Assembly (NCBI RefSeq): GCF_018130465.1
Contig: NZ_JAFCKJ010000001.1
Span: 124,001 to 188,000 of the forward strand
DNA length: 64,000 bases
Direction: 5' to 3'
From: Bradyrhizobium canariense
Lineage (GTDB): Bacteria; Pseudomonadota; Alphaproteobacteria; Rhizobiales; Xanthobacteraceae
Shown here: positions 51,630 to 61,750 of the stretch, one piece after another
Position numbering within the stretch: position 1 is the first letter of the stretch
Layout of the letters: each line of letters begins with the position of its first letter
The notes under the pieces: model-generated
What the model was told of the DNA's origin: nothing
Database searches by the model: none
The model's input: only the letters and a program-made list of their open reading frames with translations
Made by a program: the position numbers and the translations under genes

Positions 51630-54131
51630 CTAGCCGCGGCCTCCGTCCGGAAAGCTGCTGTTTCGCGGCAATAGAATCGTGAACTCGGTGAACGCGCCGG
51701 GCTCCGTCGCGACGTCGATCGTGCCGCCGTGCTGCTTCACGACGATGTCGTGGCTCATCGACAATCCGAGGCCGGTGCCTTCGCCGGCCGGCTTGGTGGT
51801 GAAGAACGGATCGAACATCTTCTCCTTCACCTCGTGCGGAATGCCAGTGCCGTTGTCGCGGATGCGGATCTCGATGCTGTCGCCCCGGTCGCGCGTTGCG
51901 GCGATCACCACCGGCTCGTAATCGGCGGCGCCGTCATCCGACTTGCGCTTGGCGACCGCGTGAAAGCCGTTCGAGATCAGGTTCAGCAGCACCCGGGTGA
52001 TCTCCTGCGGAAACACTTCCGCGTGCCCGGCCGCCGGATCGAGCTTGCGCTTCAGCGTCACGTCGAATTGCGGCTTCTCGGCGCGGGCGCCGTGATAGGC
52101 GAGGTTGAGGCTCTCCTCGACCAGCGCGTTGATGTCGCTCAGCCGATGCTCGCCGCCGCCCTCGCGGGAATGCAGCAGCATGTTCTTGACGATGGAGTCA
52201 GCGCGCCTGCCATGCTGCACGATTTTCGTGAGATTGTCCTTGAGAAGTCCGGTCAGCTCGTCGACCTCGCTGCGGACGTCATCCACGAGCGGGACAGGCG
52301 CGAGCGCCTCGTTCAGCTCGTCCGTCAGCTCGGCGGAGAGTGATGCAAAATTGTTGACGAAGTTGAGCGGATTCTTGATCTCGTGCGCGATGCCGGCGGT
52401 GAGCTGGCCGAGCGAGGCCAGCTTCTCGGTCTGGACCAGCCGGTCCTGGGCAGCGCGCAAATCGTCGAGCGATTTGGCGAGATCTCTGGTGCGGTCCTGC
52501 ACCTCGTTGAACAGGCGCGTGTTCTCGATGGCGATCACGGCCTGGTCGGCAAAGGTCTTGAGCAGGGCGATCGCCTTGTCCGGGAAAGGACCGGCCTCCG
52601 GCCGCGTCACGCCGATGGTGCCGATCGCGACGCCGTCGCGCAGCATCGGGATCACGAGGATGCTGCGATAACCTCTGGTCCGCGCCAGCTCTCTCATAGC
52701 GTCCGTGAGGTCGGGCTCGTTCTGCATGTCGCTGCGGAATGCGAACTCTCCGCTCGTCGCCACCCGGCTGTGAATGCCGGATGCCGACAGCGGCGCCGGG
52801 AACGAGCTGAGCAGTTCGTCGTTGCCGGCTTCGTTGTCGGTGGTGAAGGCGGCCAGGTGCAGCAGGCCGTCGATGACGCGCGTGACGGTGGAGGAATGTC
52901 CGCCGACCAGGGACTTGGCGCTGTCGGAGATCGCCTGGAACACCGGCGTCACATCGGCGGGCGAGGCCGCGATCACCTTGAGGATGTCGGCAGTCGCGGT
53001 CTGCCGTTCCAGCGCTTCCCTCGTGGTGTTGAACAGGCTGACATTCTTGATCGCGATCACCGCCTGGTCGGCGAATGTCTGCAGCAGCCCCACATGATGC
53101 TCGCCGAACGCGCCGGTCGCTCGCCGCGTGGCGATGATGACGCCGATGGCCTCGCCGTCGCTCATCAAGGGCGCGAACAGCATGCTGCGGTAGCCGCGGG
53201 CGCGCGCGATGTCGCGGGCCGCCGGTTCGATCTCGGTGTCGGGCAATTGCGCCGCCGCACCATCGGCCACGAGCTGGTAGGGTGGGAACCGCGCGAATGG
53301 CACCGGGAACGAGGACTGCAGTACGCGATCGCCAGTCGGATCTGTCGGCGTGAACGCCGCAAGGTGCGCGGCGCCGCCGATGTAGCGCAGCACCGCGGTG
53401 GAGAAGCCGCCGATCAGCCGGTTGGCGTTGGCGGCGATGGCGTCGAACACCGGCTGCACGTCGGACGGTGAAGCGGCCATCACTTTCAGAATGTCGGCGG
53501 TGGCGGTCTGGCGCTCCAGCGTCTCGCGCGTCTCGTTGAACAGCCGCGCATTCTCGATCGCGATCACCGCCTGGTCGGCAAAGGTCTGGAGCAACTGCAC
53601 GAGGTCGGCTGCGAACGCGCCGGGCTCGGCACGCGTGACGCTGATCATGCCGACTGGCGTGCCCCGATTCATCAGCGGCATGAACAGCACGCTGCGGAAG
53701 CCGCGCAGCCGCGCAAGGTTCCGGTTCAGCTCCGGGACATCAGCGGCTTCGCTATCCGGAAACTGGATCGTCTCGCCGCCACGCACCAGCGCGAAGGTCG
53801 GAAAGTCGGCAATCTTGCGCGGGAATGACGCCTTGAGCCCTTCGTCCGCCTCGGGGCTCGTTGGTGTAAACGCCACGAGGTGGAGCTCGTCCTCGATGAA
53901 CTGAAGCACGGTGGCGGAGAAGCCGTCGAGCAAACGCCTGGAGCTGGACGCAATCGCCTCGAAGACCGGCCGGGCATCGGACGGAGAGGCCGCGATGGTG
54001 CGCAGAATCTCGGCGCTGGCGCTCTGACGATCGCGCGCGATCGCAAGCTCGCTTCGAAACTGCGCGTTCTCGGCTGTGGCGGACTGTAACAGGCGCTCGA
54101 GTTCCGCAATGTCGTTGGAAGGGGTGGTCAT
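51630..54131 (-). CDS. Cytoplasmic histidine kinase with three tandem GAF domains
   Basis: 833 residues without a membrane segment. Three GAF units of about 170 residues (starting near residues 35, 215 and 390) share linkers such as ETLERQTATADILKVMAASPSDVQPVFDAIA. The dimerisation domain has AGIAHEIKNPLNF with His near residue 583. The ATPase part has NLISNGFHAV, DNGTGIP and GTGLGLSMSHDIV. GAF units sense small ligands; the ligand is unknown and no response regulator is adjacent. The ATG at 54131 is preferred to 54167, which would add twelve unlikely residues. Confidence 0.88.
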   Translation of the reverse strand: MTTPSNDIAELERLLQSATAENAQFRSELAIARDRQSASAEILRTIAASPSDARPVFEAIASSSRRLLDGFSATVLQFIEDELHLVAFTPTSPEADEGLKASFPRKIADFPTFALVRGGETIQFPDSEAADVPELNRNLARLRGFRSVLFMPLMNRGTPVGMISVTRAEPGAFAADLVQLLQTFADQAVIAIENARLFNETRETLERQTATADILKVMAASPSDVQPVFDAIAANANRLIGGFSTAVLRYIGGAAHLAAFTPTDPTGDRVLQSSFPVPFARFPPYQLVADGAAAQLPDTEIEPAARDIARARGYRSMLFAPLMSDGEAIGVIIATRRATGAFGEHHVGLLQTFADQAVIAIKNVSLFNTTREALERQTATADILKVIAASPADVTPVFQAISDSAKSLVGGHSSTVTRVIDGLLHLAAFTTDNEAGNDELLSSFPAPLSASGIHSRVATSGEFAFRSDMQNEPDLTDAMRELARTRGYRSILVIPMLRDGVAIGTIGVTRPEAGPFPDKAIALLKTFADQAVIAIENTRLFNEVQDRTRDLAKSLDDLRAAQDRLVQTEKLASLGQLTAGIAHEIKNPLNFVNNFASLSAELTDELNEALAPVPLVDDVRSEVDELTGLLKDNLTKIVQHGRRADSIVKNMLLHSREGGGEHRLSDINALVEESLNLAYHGARAEKPQFDVTLKRKLDPAAGHAEVFPQEITRVLLNLISNGFHAVAKRKSDDGAADYEPVVIAATRDRGDSIEIRIRDNGTGIPHEVKEKMFDPFFTTKPAGEGTGLGLSMSHDIVVKQHGGTIDVATEPGAFTEFTILLPRNSSFPDGGRG

Positions 54132-54236
54132 TCGCAATCCGGCTTGATGCAGCGACATGCGCGGCACCAGGGCGGATTATCACATCTCCCGCGGCCGGAG
54201 CCAGCGTCCGCGACAGCGAGTTTAACCCGGCCCGCT

Positions 54237-55871
54237 TCACGTGCCCGGCCGCGACACCTCGGTCTCCTTGCTGGTGATGAACTCCAGCAGCACGGGAACG
54301 CCTTCCTTGGTCTTCTGGATGCCGCGCTGGATGGCGGGGATGATGTCTTCCGGCTTGGTCACCCGCTCGCCATAGCCGCCGAAGGCGCGCGCCATCGCGG
54401 CGTAGTCGCCGGAAATGTCGGTCGAGCGATATTTCTCGGTCGAGACCGGCATCACCTTCAATTCGATCGCCATCGAGAAATTGTTCAGCAGGATCGACAT
54501 GATCGGGATGCGCTCGCGCACCGCCGTCTCGAAATCCATGCCGGTGAAGCCGATCGCGGCGTCGCCCCAGACATTGATGCAGAGCTTGTCGGGCTTTGCG
54601 AGTTTTGCACCCATTGCCAGCCCAAGGCCGTAGCCGAGCTGCGTCGTCTTGCCCCAGCCGAGATAGGTGAGGGGTTCGACCGACTTCCAGAACGGCGAGA
54701 GCTGGTCGCGCGGGCTGCCGGCATCGTGGGTGATGATGGTGTTGTTGATGTCGACGGTGTGTTGCAAGTCCCACAGCACGCGATAGGGGCTCAAAGGCGC
54801 ATCATTGCTGGTGAGCTTCGGCATCCATTTCGCCAGCCAGGCCTCGTGCGCGGCCGCGATCTCGGCCGCGACCGCCGATGCGTCGCGATCCGCGGTGACG
54901 GTCTTGCCGATCTCCTCCAGCAGCGCGTCGAGCACGAGCCCGGCATCGCCGACGAGGCCGATCCTGGCTTCCACGTCCTTGTTGAGATGGTTCGGATCGA
55001 GTGTGGAGTGGATGATGGTCTTGTCTTTCGGCATCGCGATGCCGAAGTTTGTTTCAGTGAAGGAGCAGCCGATGCCGAAAATGACGTCGGCCTCGGCCAG
55101 GAACTTCGGCACCGCGCGCGGCACCGCGAGCCCGCCGGAGCCGAGCGAGAGTGGATGCGTTTCCGGGAAGGACGATTTGCCCCCAAGGCTGGTGGTGACG
55201 GGAATGGCGAGCCGTTCGGCCAGCCGCTTCAGTTGCGGCCACGCCTGGGCGTAATGCACGCCCTGGCCGGCATAGATCACCGCGTGCTTGGCATTCATGA
55301 GGAGGTTGGCGGCCTCCTTCACATGAACAGGGTCGGCGCCGTAGCGCGTGCGCAGCACCGGCGTGTAGTTCAGCGGCTCCGGCACCTCCTCGTTCCACAT
55401 GTCGGCGGGGATCTCGACGATCACGGGCCCGCCGCGGCCGTTCTTCAGTTTGGTAAAGGCGCGGCGGAAGATGTTGGTGACCTCGGCCGCCAGAATGATC
55501 GGCTCGGACGATTTCGAAAACGCCTTCATCGCCTCGCTGGAATTGAAGTTCGGCTCGATATGCGCAAGCCTGCGCTGATAGCCCATCGGCAGCACCAGCA
55601 CGGGAACGGATTCGCCGTAGCATTGCGCGACACCACCCATCGCATTCTCCGCACCGGGCCCGTGCTGCATGCAGAACGCGCCGATCGAGCGTCCCGATGT
55701 CACCCGCGAGATCGCATCCGCCATGTGAATACCGACGCGCTCCTGCCGCACCATCACCGGCCTGATATCGGCCTTAGCCGCATGCTCGATCAGATGGTTG
55801 ACCGGATAACCGCAGAGGATATCGATCCCCTCGCGCTTCATGATTTCCGCAATCGCGGTGCCGAGCTTCAT
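54237..55871 (-). CDS. Thiamine-diphosphate-dependent enzyme, acetolactate synthase-like
   Basis: 544 residues of the AHAS/pyruvate oxidase superfamily. The N-terminal pyrimidine-binding domain has the catalytic Glu in MVRQERVGIHMADAI. The central domain is of the AHAS kind (VTTSLGGKSSFPETHPLSLG). The ThDP motif WGDAAIGFTGMDFETAVRERIPIMSILLNN shows GD...NN. It is called 'thiamine pyrophosphate-requiring' in most genomes; the reaction is unknown. It is monocistronic on the minus strand, divergent from the P-type ATPase gene. Confidence 0.88.
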   Translation of the reverse strand: MKLGTAIAEIMKREGIDILCGYPVNHLIEHAAKADIRPVMVRQERVGIHMADAISRVTSGRSIGAFCMQHGPGAENAMGGVAQCYGESVPVLVLPMGYQRRLAHIEPNFNSSEAMKAFSKSSEPIILAAEVTNIFRRAFTKLKNGRGGPVIVEIPADMWNEEVPEPLNYTPVLRTRYGADPVHVKEAANLLMNAKHAVIYAGQGVHYAQAWPQLKRLAERLAIPVTTSLGGKSSFPETHPLSLGSGGLAVPRAVPKFLAEADVIFGIGCSFTETNFGIAMPKDKTIIHSTLDPNHLNKDVEARIGLVGDAGLVLDALLEEIGKTVTADRDASAVAAEIAAAHEAWLAKWMPKLTSNDAPLSPYRVLWDLQHTVDINNTIITHDAGSPRDQLSPFWKSVEPLTYLGWGKTTQLGYGLGLAMGAKLAKPDKLCINVWGDAAIGFTGMDFETAVRERIPIMSILLNNFSMAIELKVMPVSTEKYRSTDISGDYAAMARAFGGYGERVTKPEDIIPAIQRGIQKTKEGVPVLLEFITSKETEVSRPGT

Positions 55872-56017
55872 GGCGTCTCTCTCCCTGGGCAGGCCGGTTG
55901 GTCCGGCCGATTAGGGGAGAGAGGATCAGGAAATCGGGGGAGGGTAAAGCACGGCTCCATGCCCGCGCAGGTAGGTCAGCCATGCAGGACGGCTGCGACC
56001 CTCTGTCAGGTCGACGC

Positions 56018-56031
56018 TTGACGCAGGTCAA
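56018..56031. promoter_or_regulatory. FixK/FNR-like box upstream of the P-type ATPase gene
   Basis: TTGACGCAGGTCAA is an exact TTGA-N6-TCAA. It lies 124-137 bases upstream of the P-type ATPase ATG (56155), with CATGAT 23 bases downstream as a loose -10. It is also upstream of the divergent ThDP enzyme gene (55871). Function is inferred. Confidence 0.55.
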
Positions 56032-56119
56032 GCCGGCCGCCGGTCGTCGCATGGCATGATGGCCGTGGTGGTGATGACGATGACACACCGCATCTTTCCA
56101 TGAATTCCCGGGGAGCCGG

Positions 56120-56167
56120 ATGAGCTTCAAGGATCTGTTGTTTGATCGCTGGCGATGCAGGGCCTGA
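56120..56167 (+). CDS. Possible 15-residue leader peptide overlapping the ATPase start
   Basis: ATG 56120 with GGGGAG seven bases upstream reads MSFKDLLFDRWRCRA and stops at 56167. It overlaps the ATPase start (56155) by thirteen bases in another phase. The ribosome site is better than that of the ATPase itself. It could be a coupling leader, a mis-start, or a remnant N-terminus. Confidence 0.35.
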   Translation: MSFKDLLFDRWRCRA

Positions 56168-58665
56168 CCGCGTCTGAAGCGTTGGCCCGGCTCAAGGCCG
56201 AAGGCTTCAATGAGTTGCCCCGGACGGGCCGGCGCACGATCGTGGGCCTCGTCCTCGACGTTCTGCGCGAGCCCATGCTGCTGTTGCTGCTGGCCGGCGG
56301 GGTGATCTATTTTGTCCTGGGCGATCTCGGCGAGGCCTTGCTGCTCCTCGTGCTGGCATCGATCTCGATTGTCATCACCATCGTGCAGGAGGCGCGCACC
56401 GAACGGGTGCTCGAATCGTTGCGTGATCTGACCAGCCCCCGCGCGCTTGTGATCCGCGCGGGCGAACGCATCCGTATTCCCGGCCGCGAGGTCGTTCGCG
56501 GCGACCTTATCGTGCTCTCCGAAGGAGACCGCGTGGCGGCAGACGCCAGCGTCGTTCAATGCGACGACCTGCTGCTGGATGAATCACTGCTGACGGGGGA
56601 GTCCGTTCCGGTCCGAAAGCAGGTAAGTCCCGCTCTCGAAGAGCCGCGCACGCCGCATGCCGGCGGCGACGACCAGCCGTTTCTATTCTCCGGCACGCTG
56701 GTGGTGCGGGGCAGCGGCGTGGCCGAAGTCCTGTCGACCGGAGTCCGGAGCGAGATCGGCAAGATCGGACAATCGCTCAGTGCCCTGGTGACGGAAACGC
56801 CACGCCTGCAGCAGCAGACCACGCGCCTGGTGACAATGTTTGCCATTGCCAGCGTCATTGTCATCGCGTTGACCGTAGTCCTCTACGGAATCTACCGCGG
56901 CGGCTGGCTGGAGGGCGTGCTGGCAGGCATTGCGCTTGGCATGTCGATGCTTCCCGAGGAGTTTCCCGTCGTCCTGACGGTGTTCCTCGCCATGGGCGCC
57001 TGGCGCATCTCGCAGGCTCGCGTGTTGACGCGGCGCGCCTCGGCGATCGAATCGCTGGGCGCGGCGACCGTGCTCTGCACGGACAAAACGGGCACGTTGA
57101 CGGAAAACCGCATGACGGTCGCGCGCCTGGTGCTGCCCGGTGGCACGCAATACACGCCTGACGCCGCGGCGCGGCCTGAGCCCACGTTCGATCCGCTGAT
57201 CGAAACCGGGGTTCTGGCCTGCGTCCCGGAGCCGTTCGATCCCATGGAGAAAGCGTTGCATTCGCTCGGACCGGGTGCTGCGACCGGCCGACGGCTCGTG
57301 CGGAGCTACGGGTTGCGTCACGACCTCCTCGCCATGTCGAACGTATGGCGGGGAAGCGGTGACGAATGCGTCGTCGCAGCAAAGGGGGCACCGGAGGCGA
57401 TCGGCTCGCTCTGCGGAATGAGCGCGGAAGAGCTCTCTGAATTGCGGGCACGTGTCGACGCGCTCGCTCGGGAAGGGCTTCGCGTGCTCGGCGTGGCTCG
57501 GGCGACTTGCGCGGAGACTGATCTTCCCGAGACACAACGCGGCTTTCCTTTCCGCTTCTGCGGTCTGGCCGGTTTTGCGGATCCACTGCGGCCTGAAGTC
57601 GAGGGCGCCGTCGCCGAATGCCGTTCTGCGGGCATCCGTGTCGTCATGATCACCGGCGACTATCCGGCAACCGCATCTGCGATCGCAACGCGGGCGGGCC
57701 TCGATCCCGAGCGCGTCCTGACCGGGGCGGACGTCGAAGGCATGGCCGATGCCGAACTCGCCCGGGCGGCGCGGGGACAAACCGTCTTTGCTCGAATTGC
57801 GCCGGCCCAGAAACTGCGCATCGTCAATGCGCTCAAGGCCGCCGGCGAGATCGTCGCCATGACGGGCGACGGCGTCAACGACGCGCCCTCGCTGAAGGCT
57901 GCCCATATCGGCATTGCCATGGGCGGGCGCGGCACGGACGTCGCGCGCGAAGCGTCCTCGATCGTTCTGCTCGACGACGATTTCGGCTCGATCGTGAAGG
58001 CGATTCGGCTCGGCCGCCGGATTTATGACAACCTTCGCAAGGCGATGAGCTTTATCCTCGCGGTCCATGTTCCGATTGCGGGGCTTGCGCTGTTGCCACT
58101 GCTGACCGGGATGCCGCTGCTGTTCGGGCCGGTCCACATTGCGTTTCTCGAAATGATCATCGATCCCGTCTGCTCACTGGTTTTCGAGGCCGAGACCGAA
58201 GAGCGCGACGTGATGCAGCGGCCGCCACGCGCGCCGGACGAGTTGCTGCTGCCAAGGTCCCTGCTGGTCTGGTCGGCGCTGCAGGGCGGGCTGGCGCTGG
58301 CCCTGACCGGCGGCGTGATGGCGACGGCGAATGCCTACGGTATGCCGGAGAACGAGGTGCGGGCGTTGACGTTCTTCTCGCTGGTGCTGGTGATCGTGAG
58401 CCTGATCTTCGTCAACCGCTCGTTCTCGACATCGCTTGTCGAGGCCTTCACCAGGCCGAACCGGGCACTGGCCGTCATTGTCGTGTTCGTGACCGCCGTG
58501 CTCGCCCTGAGCCTTGCGTGGCCGCCCGCCGCGGAGCTGTTTCGCTTCGGTCCGCTGCATGCCGACGATCTCGCGGTCACGGTTGCGGCCGCGCTGGTCT
58601 CCCTGGGGGTGCTGGAACTGTCGAAATACCCGTTGCGCCGTCGCTGGCCCGCCCGAGCTCCGTAG
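56155..58665 (+). CDS. P-type cation-transporting ATPase (P2-like)
   Basis: 836 residues. Actuator motif LLTGESVPV, phosphorylation site DKTGTLTENRM (Asp310), and hinge motif GDGVNDAPSLK (about 571-581). The M4 motif reads PEEFP; M6 reads FLEMIIDPVCSLVFE, which lacks the Asn of SERCA-type Ca2+ pumps. The ion is unclear, possibly Ca2+ or Mn2+. The N-terminus opens directly with GLTASEALARLKAEGFNELP; no typical heavy-metal domain is present. A FixK-like box lies upstream. Confidence 0.93.
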   Translation: MQGLTASEALARLKAEGFNELPRTGRRTIVGLVLDVLREPMLLLLLAGGVIYFVLGDLGEALLLLVLASISIVITIVQEARTERVLESLRDLTSPRALVIRAGERIRIPGREVVRGDLIVLSEGDRVAADASVVQCDDLLLDESLLTGESVPVRKQVSPALEEPRTPHAGGDDQPFLFSGTLVVRGSGVAEVLSTGVRSEIGKIGQSLSALVTETPRLQQQTTRLVTMFAIASVIVIALTVVLYGIYRGGWLEGVLAGIALGMSMLPEEFPVVLTVFLAMGAWRISQARVLTRRASAIESLGAATVLCTDKTGTLTENRMTVARLVLPGGTQYTPDAAARPEPTFDPLIETGVLACVPEPFDPMEKALHSLGPGAATGRRLVRSYGLRHDLLAMSNVWRGSGDECVVAAKGAPEAIGSLCGMSAEELSELRARVDALAREGLRVLGVARATCAETDLPETQRGFPFRFCGLAGFADPLRPEVEGAVAECRSAGIRVVMITGDYPATASAIATRAGLDPERVLTGADVEGMADAELARAARGQTVFARIAPAQKLRIVNALKAAGEIVAMTGDGVNDAPSLKAAHIGIAMGGRGTDVAREASSIVLLDDDFGSIVKAIRLGRRIYDNLRKAMSFILAVHVPIAGLALLPLLTGMPLLFGPVHIAFLEMIIDPVCSLVFEAETEERDVMQRPPRAPDELLLPRSLLVWSALQGGLALALTGGVMATANAYGMPENEVRALTFFSLVLVIVSLIFVNRSFSTSLVEAFTRPNRALAVIVVFVTAVLALSLAWPPAAELFRFGPLHADDLAVTVAAALVSLGVLELSKYPLRRRWPARAP

Positions 58666-58702
58666 CTCGGGGAGGTCTGCCTCGACAGCGGCTGATAAAC
58701 CT

Positions 58703-59035
58703 CTATTTGCAGTTCTTGCAGATCGTCAGCTTTCTCTTCAACACATCGTCTTCCTGATCGACCGATGATTGGCTGGCGCTATCCGGATTGGACCTGGAGC
58801 CCTTTGCTGCGCGTGACCTCACGGGCGGCATCCCCTGACTTGACGTGTCATTGTCGTCGCTGACGCCTACGCTGAAGCCATCGTAATCGGCGGCCGGATT
58901 GGGCGCCGGCGATGCATTGGGCGGAGCAATTGAAACTGGCGGCCTGATCGAAGTCTGTCCTCTCGCGCCGTCGTGCGGCCAGGTGCCGGCAAACATGAGG
59001 CCGAGAGCCAAGAGCGCCGCGCTTCTCATCCGCAT
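58703..59035 (-). CDS. Small exported hypothetical protein
   Basis: 110 residues. A signal peptide (SAALLALGLMFAGTWPHDGARG) is followed by a low-complexity Pro/Asn/Ser-rich segment (PPNASPAPNPAAD). A C-terminal basic part ends in KLTICKNCK with two Cys. No family known. It faces the P-type ATPase gene convergently. Confidence 0.6.
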   Translation of the reverse strand: MRMRSAALLALGLMFAGTWPHDGARGQTSIRPPVSIAPPNASPAPNPAADYDGFSVGVSDDNDTSSQGMPPVRSRAAKGSRSNPDSASQSSVDQEDDVLKRKLTICKNCK

Positions 59036-59240
59036 CCTTCAAACAGCTCCGGTTCATCGATTGGCAGATTGGCTCATCGAGCCACGCGATACTGAAGACT
59101 ATCAGGACTCGCATGGCCGTCAAAGCGCCGTAGCCCATCCTCGTTGCTTCGTCGCAAGGGCTCATCGCAATGACGAGATTGGGGAGGGGCTTTGTCGCCA
59201 AACGTCATTCGATGCCCGGCTATTCGTCCCGGCGTCCCAG

Positions 59241-60836
59241 CTACCCATTCTCCTGCAGCGCCCGCCGCAGCCTTCGGATGATGATGCCGCGGGCGCGGTC
59301 GTCGGCGGCGGCTGCGACGCGGTCGTTGATGTCGAGCATGAGTTCCGACATCTCGTTGTGCCAGTCGAGACGGGTCACGGCTTCCGGCGCCAGCCTGCGC
59401 CGATGGTCGACGTCGAGCACGCGCGGCTCGGGGGTCGAGAGTTCATAGATGTCGTCCAGCACCGGCTGATAGATCTTCGCCGCCGGAAGGATGCGCTCGG
59501 CGACGCGTTCGGCAAGGCCCGCGATCGCATTCTCTTCGCCATGGACCAGGAACAGCCCGCGCGCGATCGGGCGGCGCGCCGCGATCCAGCGGGCGATACC
59601 GGCGCCGTCGGCATGTCCGGAATATTCGTCGATCATCCGGATCCGCGCCGCGACCCGGATCTCCTCGCCCTGGATCCGCACCGCCTTGGCGCCGTTCTGG
59701 AGGAAGCGGCCGAGCGTGCCGTTGGCCTGGAAGCCGGTGAGCAGCACGGTCGCATGCGCGTTCCACAGCCAGTGCTTGAGATGATGGCGGATCCGGCCGG
59801 CATCGCACATGCCGCTGGCCGCGATGATGATGTGAAAGCCGGAGAGCCGCATGATCGCCTTGCTCTCGGCCACCGTCTCGGTGAACTTGAGATGCGGCGA
59901 GTTGAGCAGACGGCTGACATCGACGGTCTGATCGAGGCTCGTCGCGTTCTGCCGGAACACTTCGGTTGCATGGATCGCGAGCGGAGAATCCAGGAAGATC
60001 GGCGCCGCAGGAATCTCGCCGCGCTCCATCAGGTCGACGAGGTCGACGATCAGTTCCTGGGTGCGCTCGACCGCGAAGGCAGGGATGAGCAGGGCGCCCT
60101 TGGCGGCCGCGGCATCGCGGACCTCGGTCGCAAGATGCTGCCGTCGCTGCTCTGGCGTCGTGACGGCACGCACGCGGTCGCCATAGGTCGACTCGGAAAT
60201 GACGTAGTCGAGGTCCGACGGCGCCTGCGGATCGGGCTGGAGCAGCTTTGCCTCGGGGCCGACGTCGCCGGAGAGCAGCACGCGCAACGGGCGCGTTGCA
60301 CCCGCATCGGCGAACTCGAGCTCGATCGAGGCGGACCCGAGCAGATGGCCCGCGTTCCAGTAGCGCGCGCGAACGCAGGGCATCACGTCGATCCAGCGTT
60401 CATAGTCGACGGGACGGAACGATTGCAGCGTGGCGATCGCGTCTGCTTGCGTGTAGATCGGCTCGACCTCCTTCCGGCCGCGTGCCGCGTTGCGCCGGTT
60501 GAGTTGCGCGACCTCGGACTCCTGGATGTTGCCAGCGTCGGGCAGCATCCAGGAGCAGAGGTCGATCGTGCCCCGCGTCGCCAGGATCGGCCCGCCAAAT
60601 CCCTCGCGCACGAGCTTTGGCAGCAATCCGCTGTGGTCGATATGGGCGTGCGTGAGAAGCACAGCATCGATATCGGCAGGCCGAAAGGGAAAACCGCCGT
60701 AGTTGAGCTCCTTGAGCGTCTTCTGCCCCTGGAATAGGCCGCAATCGACCAGGAAGCGGCCGGAGGCGGTCTGGAAAAGATAGCTCGAGCCAGTCACGGT
60801 GCGGGCGGCGCCGCAAAATCGAACGGTGATGCTCAT
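59241..60836 (-). CDS. MBL-fold beta-CASP RNA nuclease-like protein
   Basis: 531 residues. The metallo-beta-lactamase motif HAHIDH (63-68) is followed by a beta-CASP-type and RMMBL 'RNA-specificity' region, ending in DEYSGHADGAGIARW. This is the YSH1/CPSF-like family of RNA endo/exonucleases; other bacterial members may act on RNA 5' ends. The open frame runs into the PRPP synthetase gene; the ATG at 60836 overlaps its stop by four bases. Third gene of the AMP-phosphorylase, PRPP-synthetase, nuclease operon. Confidence 0.9.
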   Translation of the reverse strand: MSITVRFCGAARTVTGSSYLFQTASGRFLVDCGLFQGQKTLKELNYGGFPFRPADIDAVLLTHAHIDHSGLLPKLVREGFGGPILATRGTIDLCSWMLPDAGNIQESEVAQLNRRNAARGRKEVEPIYTQADAIATLQSFRPVDYERWIDVMPCVRARYWNAGHLLGSASIELEFADAGATRPLRVLLSGDVGPEAKLLQPDPQAPSDLDYVISESTYGDRVRAVTTPEQRRQHLATEVRDAAAAKGALLIPAFAVERTQELIVDLVDLMERGEIPAAPIFLDSPLAIHATEVFRQNATSLDQTVDVSRLLNSPHLKFTETVAESKAIMRLSGFHIIIAASGMCDAGRIRHHLKHWLWNAHATVLLTGFQANGTLGRFLQNGAKAVRIQGEEIRVAARIRMIDEYSGHADGAGIARWIAARRPIARGLFLVHGEENAIAGLAERVAERILPAAKIYQPVLDDIYELSTPEPRVLDVDHRRRLAPEAVTRLDWHNEMSELMLDINDRVAAAADDRARGIIIRRLRRALQENG

Positions 60837-61750
60837 GTTGTCGTCTCCGGCGAAGGTGTCTTGTTTTCGGACCGCAGGGCGACCGCGAGAATCTCGTTGA
60901 GCGCGATCGCGTTGGTCGGATGCGGCACGCTGTCGGTCGAGCGGATGGAGCGGATGCCGGCGTCGCTGAACGCCGCGACCATTTCGGGCGGAAACAGGGC
61001 ATGCGTCACGATTGCATCTGTGCCGGTCGCACCTGCGGCCTTGAGCGCTTTCGCCGCAACCATCAGTGTGGCTCCGGAAGAGACGATGTCGTCGACCAGC
61101 AGCGCCGGGCGACCGGAGAGCAGGCCGGGATCGGCAAATTCGATTTGCACGGAACGATCGCCGTGGCGCATCTTTCGGGCAACGGTATGCTGCAATTGGA
61201 GCCGCCGGGCGAGATCGCTCACCCATGGCTCGGATTCGGAATCGGGGCCGATCACGACGGTGGTCGGATCTACTCCGGTCTTTGCGAGGGTGTCCGCAAT
61301 CGCCGGCATGGCGGACAGATTATCCGCCTCGATGCCTGGAAACACGAGCTCGATTTTGGTCGTGCGGTGCAAGTGCGCGTCGACAGTGACGACACGATCG
61401 ACAATTCCTGCAAGGAGCCGGCCCACGGCGTGCTGGCTGATAGCTTCGCCGGGATGAAACGCTGCGTCCTGCCGCATGTAACACAGATACGGCGCCACCA
61501 AGACCAAACGCTTTGCGCCGGCGCGTCGCAGTGCTTCACCGGCCAACAGCAGAGCGATCAGCTTCTCGTTGGGCTGGTCCAGCGCGGCGTAGAGGATAAC
61601 CGTGTCCGCGACCGGGCCGATCGTGATGCGCAATTCGCCGTCGGGGAAACGGTGAAGATCAATGTCCTCGCAGGCTAGTCCGAGCTTCGTCGCCAGTCGT
61701 GTTGCCGCACCCGTGGCTGGAGGCAGGCTCTGGAAGGCGATCGCGCTCAC
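60833..61750 (-). CDS. Ribose-phosphate pyrophosphokinase family protein (short, class III-like)
   Basis: 305 residues. The PRPP loop [10 protein letters not shown] (219-228), catalytic RQD (93-95) and metal-binding VDAHLH (123-128) are present. It makes PRPP from ribose-5-phosphate and ATP, or runs in reverse. Its length and sequence differ from the allosteric class I enzyme and suggest the archaeal-type class III. It starts inside the last four bases of the phosphorylase gene (ATGA). Probably a second, non-housekeeping copy. Confidence 0.88.
   Translation of the reverse strand: MSAIAFQSLPPATGAATRLATKLGLACEDIDLHRFPDGELRITIGPVADTVILYAALDQPNEKLIALLLAGEALRRAGAKRLVLVAPYLCYMRQDAAFHPGEAISQHAVGRLLAGIVDRVVTVDAHLHRTTKIELVFPGIEADNLSAMPAIADTLAKTGVDPTTVVIGPDSESEPWVSDLARRLQLQHTVARKMRHGDRSVQIEFADPGLLSGRPALLVDDIVSSGATLMVAAKALKAAGATGTDAIVTHALFPPEMVAAFSDAGIRSIRSTDSVPHPTNAIALNEILAVALRSENKTPSPETTT

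Noticed and set aside
54144-56021. 625-codon plus frame opposite the ThDP enzyme gene
   Set aside because: Shadow with no family motif. The minus strand carries full ThDP signatures.
58899-60737. 612-codon plus frame opposite the MBL nuclease gene
   Set aside because: Shadow frame; also crosses the small exported protein gene and an intergenic gap.
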